21,880 nucleotides of DNA from positions 5,925 to 27,804 of the forward strand of contig DYFX01000006.1 of the NCBI GenBank assembly GCA_020724945.1. Direction: 5' to 3'. The notes under the pieces were generated by a model. It did no database searches. It was not told the DNA's origin and saw only the letters and a program-made list of their open reading frames with translations. The stretch comes from Candidatus Paceibacter sp. GTDB lineage: Bacteria; Patescibacteriota; Patescibacteriia; SG8-24; DYFX01. Shown here piece after piece: positions 18,778-21,880 of this stretch (positions are counted from its first letter, which is position 1; each line of letters begins with the position of its first letter). The position numbers and the translations under genes were made by a program.

Positions 18778-19340
18778 CATGTTTTCCGGCGGAGCTTCCG
18801 CCAGGTCCATCCGAGGAAGACGAGCAGGAGTCCGGGCAGCATCAGGACGACGCCGAGGACGCCCATGACATCGCCCTTGCTCAAGATCGTATGCTCGCCG
18901 CAGATGACGAACCCGTGGCGATCGTCGAGGAAGGCGAGCTTCGGACGGAACGGTTCGGGAGTCCCGGCCGGCGGTGCGTCGGCCGCGCCGGAGGGCGGCG
19001 TTTCGATGGGCGGCGGGACCTCGATATGGATGCCGTGCGGCTTCCACGGATCGGGCACCGGCGCGTATTCGGTGAACGCCCAGCAGTAGAAGCGCTCCGT
19101 ATGTTCCGGTCCGGAGAGGAACACGGGGACGGCGCCCCAATCGATGCCGTGCGATTCGACCGGCATGCGCCAGCCGTTCACGGTCATCACCAGTCCATTG
19201 GCCAGGCCGGCCGACGCCCCGAGCAGGGCGCCTCCGACGACCAAGGAGCGGGCGATGGGGTTCAGCTTGCGCGTGAGCGCGAGCCAGACGACGGCCAGGT
19301 TGGCGATGAGCCAAAACCAGCCGAACAGCGCGCTGATCAT
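18777..19340 (-). CDS. Membrane protein of unknown function (three TM, Pro-rich exposed region)
   Basis: 187 aa; family not recognised. Two N-terminal hydrophobic helices (4-23 LFGWFWLIANLAVVWLALT; 31-55 RSLVVGGALLGASAGLANG), a ~100-residue hydrophilic middle with a Pro-rich stretch (EVPPPIETPPSGAADAPPAG), one C-terminal helix (~157-178, MGVLGVVLMLPGLLLVFLGW) and a basic end (RKLRRKT). Start at ATG 19340 because a strong SD (AGGAGGTC, 19351-19344) is placed 3 nt upstream of it; the frame is open 19 codons further up without support. Divergent from the CNBD-like gene, with overlapping promoters. Confidence 0.75.
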   Translation of the reverse strand: MISALFGWFWLIANLAVVWLALTRKLNPIARSLVVGGALLGASAGLANGLVMTVNGWRMPVESHGIDWGAVPVFLSGPEHTERFYCWAFTEYAPVPDPWKPHGIHIEVPPPIETPPSGAADAPPAGTPEPFRPKLAFLDDRHGFVICGEHTILSKGDVMGVLGVVLMLPGLLLVFLGWTWRKLRRKT

Positions 19341-19353
19341 GGCGACCTCCTGA

Positions 19354-19365
19354 AATGAGCTCATT
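19354..19365. promoter_or_regulatory. 12-bp perfect palindrome (candidate operator)
   Basis: AATGAGCTCATT lies between the predicted -10 and the SD of the leftward gene, at its predicted transcription start. Confidence 0.35.
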
Positions 19366-19368
19366 CCC

Positions 19369-19397
19369 ACCCTACACGAGGATGTGCCCCTTGACAA
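19369..19397 (-). promoter_or_regulatory. Candidate promoter of the membrane-protein gene
   Basis: Reading leftward: -35 TTGTCA (19397-19392), 17-nt spacer, -10 TAGGGT (19374-19369). Its -35 overlaps the -35 of the divergent promoter. Confidence 0.4.
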
Positions 19398-19419
19398 AAC
19401 CCCGTTTTTCGGCTAAACT
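19391..19419 (+). promoter_or_regulatory. Promoter of the CNBD-like gene
   Basis: -35 TTGACA (19391-19396), 17-nt spacer, -10 TAAACT (19414-19419). Predicted start near 19426, 50 nt before the GTG start. Confidence 0.75.
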
Positions 19420-19475
19420 GCGCGGTTCGCTGGCCATCCGGCCGCGACGACCGAACACCGCCAAGGAGGCTCATC

Positions 19476-20114
19476 GTGAACGAGAACTTCGGAGAAGACA
19501 CCATCATCGCGCTCTACAAGCGCGTCGAGAAGCCCGGGCGGACCGTCCGCCTGCCGCCGATCCGCGCCGGAGAGCCCGTCATCCCGATGGGCGCCGAGGT
19601 CGACTGCCTGTACGCGCTCCGCGTCGGCACCGTCAAGCTCGTCGCCGGAGGATCCGAGAAGCAGCCGCCGCTCGTGAAGGCGTTCCATGGCAACCCGCAT
19701 AAGGACATGCCCATCATCGGCGCGCGGTACTTCTTCACTCGGAGGAAGTCCTCGATCGCCTATGTGGCGCAGACGGATGTCGTGGTCTACGCCATCGACT
19801 CGTCGGTCCTCGTGGACATCCACAACGACCGGAACATGCTGACGCTGATGCGCGAGCTCATCGTGAACTCTGATGTCGCCGAGCAGTTCGTCCCGGCCGT
19901 CGCCAAGCGGCTCGACATGCCGATCGGCAAGTTCCAGTCCGAGGCGGACCTGCTCGCGATCTGCGAGGAGATCCGGAGCCCGGCCTTCCGTCCGCGGCTC
20001 GATCCGATCCTCAAGCGCCTCTTCCAGAGCGTCATGAAGCAGCGCCGCGACGCCGCCGCCCAGGCCGGCCTCGAAGCCTCGGTCTGCACCGATCCCCCCG
20101 GCATCCGCGCCTGA
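19476..20114 (+). CDS. Cyclic-nucleotide-binding-domain-like protein without HTH
   Basis: 212 aa. Residues ~20-115 have the pattern of a CRP/CAP-type beta-roll: RAGEPVIPMGAEVDCLYALR, VGTVKLVAGG, PIIGARYFFTRRKSSIAYVA, QTDVVVYAIDSSVL. The usual Arg/Glu phosphate-binding cassette is not clearly recognisable, so cNMP binding is uncertain. The C-terminal ~90 residues are helical (RPRLDPILKRLFQSVMKQRR) with no evident DNA-binding HTH. The start is GTG 19476, fixed by AAGGAGG (19463-19469) at 6-nt spacing. Strong promoter and terminator. Divergent to the membrane protein, suggesting a joint sensory or regulatory role (inference). Confidence 0.7.
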   Translation: MNENFGEDTIIALYKRVEKPGRTVRLPPIRAGEPVIPMGAEVDCLYALRVGTVKLVAGGSEKQPPLVKAFHGNPHKDMPIIGARYFFTRRKSSIAYVAQTDVVVYAIDSSVLVDIHNDRNMLTLMRELIVNSDVAEQFVPAVAKRLDMPIGKFQSEADLLAICEEIRSPAFRPRLDPILKRLFQSVMKQRRDAAAQAGLEASVCTDPPGIRA

Positions 20115-20122
20115 AACGCGAA

Positions 20123-20150
20123 GCCCGGCGACCCCTCGAGGTCGCCGGGC
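20123..20150 (+). terminator. Terminator of the CNBD-like gene
   Basis: GCCCGGCGACC / GGTCGCCGGGC with a 6-nt loop (20123-20133, 20140-20150), followed by GCTTTCATTT. It starts 8 nt after the stop. Confidence 0.75.
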
Positions 20151-20170
20151 GCTTTCATTTCCTGAAACCC

Positions 20171-20228
20171 GCAAGGCAAGCCTTGCGGCTACATCCATGT
20201 TCCCTCGTAGCTGCAGGGCTTGCCCTGC
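20171..20228. repeat. REP-like palindromic repeat, copy C (tail-to-tail pair, inverted relative to B)
   Basis: GCAAGGCAAGCCTTGC plus GGCTAC (20171-20192), a 14-nt spacer, then GTAGCT plus GCAGGGCTTGCCCTGC (20207-20228). Versus the reverse complement of copy B there is one substitution and one 1-nt insertion, both in the spacer. Confidence 0.85.
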
Positions 20229-20237
20229 CCCTCCGGT

Positions 20238-21311
20238 TCAAGCGCCGACGCGGAAGTGCACGACATCGCCGTCGCGCATCACATAGTCCTTGCCTTCGGT
20301 GCGGAGGCGGCCCTTGTCGCGCGCGCCCGCTTCGCCCAACTCGACGAAGTCCTTCCAGTCGATGATCTCCGCGCGGATGAAGTTCTTCTCGAAGTCGGTG
20401 TGGATGACGCCGGCGGCCTGGGGCGCCTTGGTGCCCTTCACGATGGTCCAGGCGCGCGTCTCGATCTCGCCGGAAGTGATGAAGGTCTGGAGACCGAGGA
20501 GGTCATAGGCGGCGCGGATGAGGCGGTCGAGCCCGGACTCCGTCATGCCGTAGGTCGCCATGAATTCCTTGGCTTCCTCCGGCGGCAGGGTCGCGATCTC
20601 CGACTCGATCTTCACGGAGATGGGCAGCTGCGCTTCCGGTTTCAGGAAATCGAGCTTGAACCCGGCCGCGAGCTGGGCCTCGTCGACATTCAGCACATAC
20701 AGCACAGGCTTCATCGTGAGGAGTTGGAGCTCCTTCATCGCGAGCTTCTCGTCGTCGTTCAGTTCGGTCTCGTTGGCGAGCTTGCCGGCCTTGAGCGTGG
20801 CGTCGGTCTTCTTGAGCGCCGCGAGCAGGATTTCCGCGTCGCGGTCCTTGCCGCCCTTCATCTGGCGCTCCACGCCTTCGATGCGCTTCTCGACGGTCGC
20901 GAGGTCGGCGTAGATGAGCTCCAGGTTGATGACCTCGATGTCGCTCTTGGGGTCGACCTTGTCGTGGACATGCAGGACATCCTTGTTCTCGAAACAGCGG
21001 ACGACATGGGCGATGGCGTCGGTCTCGCGGACATTCGAGAGGAACTTGTTGCCCAAGCCCTCCCCTTTCGAGGCGCCTTTCACCAGGCCGGCGATGTCGA
21101 CGAACTCGATGATGGCCGGGACGATCTTGGCCGCGTTCGAGACCTTGGCGAGGGCTTCGAGCCGTTCGTCAGGGACCGCAACGACGCCCACATTCGGCTC
21201 GATGGTGCAGAACGGGTAGTTGGCGCAGTCGACCTGCTTCTTGGTGATGGCGGAGAACAGCGTGGACTTGCCGACATTCGGGAGTCCGACGATGCCGATC
21301 TTGAGGGACAT
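20238..21311 (-). CDS. ychF: Ribosome-associated ATPase YchF (OLA1 family)
   Basis: 357 aa, close to the usual ~363. The Obg-like P-loop domain has G1 GLPNVGKST (9-17), G3 DIAGLV (72-77) and a G4 replaced by NVDE (208-211), the change that gives YchF its ATP preference. A coiled-coil arm occupies about 130-200 and a TGS domain (~276-355, LLGLQTFITSGEIETRAWTI) ends the protein. The first two residues after Met (SLKIGIVG) fix the start at 21311; the open frame continues upstream through the tRNA gene but that part is not coding. A predicted promoter places transcription start within about 2 nt of the ATG, so the mRNA may be leaderless. No SD. Confidence 0.96.
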   Translation of the reverse strand: MSLKIGIVGLPNVGKSTLFSAITKKQVDCANYPFCTIEPNVGVVAVPDERLEALAKVSNAAKIVPAIIEFVDIAGLVKGASKGEGLGNKFLSNVRETDAIAHVVRCFENKDVLHVHDKVDPKSDIEVINLELIYADLATVEKRIEGVERQMKGGKDRDAEILLAALKKTDATLKAGKLANETELNDDEKLAMKELQLLTMKPVLYVLNVDEAQLAAGFKLDFLKPEAQLPISVKIESEIATLPPEEAKEFMATYGMTESGLDRLIRAAYDLLGLQTFITSGEIETRAWTIVKGTKAPQAAGVIHTDFEKNFIRAEIIDWKDFVELGEAGARDKGRLRTEGKDYVMRDGDVVHFRVGA

Positions 21312-21319
21312 ACCGGGAC

Positions 21320-21348
21320 ACTCTAGCGGAAGCCGGCGGGCGCGTAAA
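21320..21348 (-). promoter_or_regulatory. Candidate ychF promoter
   Basis: Reading leftward: -35 TTTACG (21348-21343), 17-nt spacer, -10 TAGAGT (21325-21320). Each hexamer matches 4 of 6. Predicted start is about 21313, next to the ATG at 21311. Confidence 0.4.
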
Positions 21349-21363
21349 GGTTCGACAGGGAAC

Positions 21364-21394
21364 AAAAAAGCCCCGTCTCGAACGGGGCTTTTTT
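21364..21394. terminator. Terminator after tRNA-Ala
   Basis: Perfect 13-bp inverted repeat AAAAAAGCCCCGT / ACGGGGCTTTTTT with a 5-nt loop; T-runs on both strands. Its first base is the terminal A of the tRNA's encoded CCA. Confidence 0.85.
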
Positions 21395-21469
21395 GGTGGA
21401 CCGCACCGGGATCGAACCGGTCGCCTCGTCCATGCCATGGACGCGCTCTACCAAATGAGCTAGCGGCCC
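21394..21469 (-). tRNA. tRNA-Ala (anticodon GGC), CCA encoded
   Basis: 76 nt on the minus strand. Acceptor stem GGGCCGC/GCGGTCC (one G-U pair), D-arm GCTC...GAGC with TTTGGTA in the loop, anticodon stem CGTCC/GGACG with loop ATGGCAT (anticodon GGC, reading GCC/GCU), T-arm ACCGG-TTCGATC-CCGGT, discriminator A and a genomic CCA. All arms pair. The first 10 nt overlap the 3' end of the upstream leftward gene, which takes its TAG stop from tRNA positions 8-10. Confidence 0.95.
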
Positions 21470-21880
21470 TCAAAAAGGGTTTCTGCGATGAGCAGGAGCT
21501 CATTGAACACCATACTCGACAGGTAGTCAATACGCAATACGCCCATATATCCAAGCCTCTTCGTCGGCTTTCCGACGGTCCTTCGGTCGACCTGTGCGCG
21601 GTAGAAGCGGCTGGGCGGCACTTCGGAGACCTTTGACCAGAAGGCCTGAAGCGCTTCCACATCCTGATCTGCGCGGCACTGGACTGTACACCTGAACTTC
21701 GACTCATCCGGAGCGAAGCTGAACCTGAAAAGTCGGAGAAAGAGCTTGATGACGCTCGGGTCAGCGTTCGCGAAGGTGACGATGGATTTCTTGGCGCTCT
21801 TGCTCCCCTCCCCGAGGTAGAGCATGGAGAGGGCGATCTTTGCCGTACCGATGTCATTGATGCGTTCAGCCGCGAATACG
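21460..21880 (-). CDS. LAGLIDADG-like protein, partial (N-terminus beyond right edge)
   Basis: About 139 codons visible; the frame is open to the right edge, so the start is outside. An ATG at 21825 is in frame but probably internal. The segment MLYLGEGSKS followed by VTFANADPSVIKLFLRLFR resembles the LAGLIDADG-like domain often found with an HTH in accessory proteins (a hydrophobic helix ending in GEGS/K, then an N/A-D-P helix). Catalytic ability is not assured. Base composition is lower in G+C than neighbours and codon use is less biased, suggesting recent acquisition. The stop TAG lies inside tRNA-Ala. A possible tRNA promoter is within its last 60 bp. Confidence 0.6.
   Translation of the reverse strand, partial: VFAAERINDIGTAKIALSMLYLGEGSKSAKKSIVTFANADPSVIKLFLRLFRFSFAPDESKFRCTVQCRADQDVEALQAFWSKVSEVPPSRFYRAQVDRRTVGKPTKRLGYMGVLRIDYLSSMVFNELLLIAETLFEGR
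21502..21530 (-). promoter_or_regulatory. Candidate tRNA-Ala promoter inside the upstream gene
   Basis: Reading leftward: -35 TTGACT (21530-21525), 17-nt spacer, -10 TTCAAT (21507-21502). Predicted start is about 25 nt before the tRNA 5' end. Confidence 0.4.

Noticed and set aside
21312..21857. Upstream extension of ychF through the tRNA gene
   Set aside because: YchF starts canonically with MSLKIGIVG at 21311; the upstream frame crosses a terminator and a tRNA and overlaps another gene.

Overview
This window is a compact, GC-rich (roughly 60-65 % G+C by eye) bacterial chromosome segment, most likely from the Candidate Phyla Radiation / Patescibacteria. The evidence is a short RpoB (1089 aa) without large lineage inserts, an rpsF-ssb-rpsR cluster with no rplI (bL9) after it, a small membrane HTH/Ig-like RodZ-type protein beside ftsK, a THUMP-domain RNA methyltransferase, and core genes that mostly lack Shine-Dalgarno (SD) sequences. 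TGA serves as an ordinary stop in many genes, so the code is standard and not the Gracilibacteria/Absconditabacteria type. The phylum call is an inference; no 16S rRNA is present.

Layout. 1-6948 (-): rpoB and rpoC (rpoC runs off the left edge), with their own promoter and a leader attenuator. 6949-7976: a 1-kb gene-poor stretch with two divergent promoters. The rightward promoter makes a ~520-nt leader containing two diverged tandem copies of a structured element capped by UNCG loops, a chain of tiny ORFs joined by ATGA overlaps, and an orphan strong SD. 7977-8942 (+): a gene of unknown function. 9064-12026 (+): ftsK and a RodZ-like gene. 12277-13335 (+): recA, preceded by a perfect DnaA box inside a 12-bp inverted repeat. 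13351-14212 (-): a small SET-domain protein and a DUF1761-like membrane protein. 14276-14839 (-): efp. 14947-17255 (-): rpsF-ssb-rpsR-epmA. 17432-18646 (+): THUMP/Rossmann RNA methyltransferase. 18650-20228: a divergent pair (membrane protein; cyclic-nucleotide-binding-like protein) bracketed by inverted copies of a REP-like repeat. 20238-21311 (-): ychF. 21394-21469 (-): tRNA-Ala(GGC), overlapped by the end of a partial LAGLIDADG-like gene at the right edge.

How the genes work together. Most of the window is information processing: transcription (rpoBC), translation (bS6, bS18, EF-P, tRNA-Ala, YchF, RNA methylation) and DNA maintenance (SSB, RecA, FtsK). EF-P lies next to a LysRS-like protein that has lost the anticodon-binding domain and keeps the EpmA-type alanine in its amino-acid pocket, so the substrate and its modifying enzyme are neighbours.

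Most notable signals: (1) the duplicated, covarying leader RNA at 7453-7976; (2) a near-absence of the tetranucleotide ACGT (7 sites found by eye where several dozen are expected), pointing to past or present methylation or restriction; (3) the efp-epmA pair; (4) the DnaA box in an inverted repeat upstream of recA; (5) the REP-like repeats bracketing a two-gene module.
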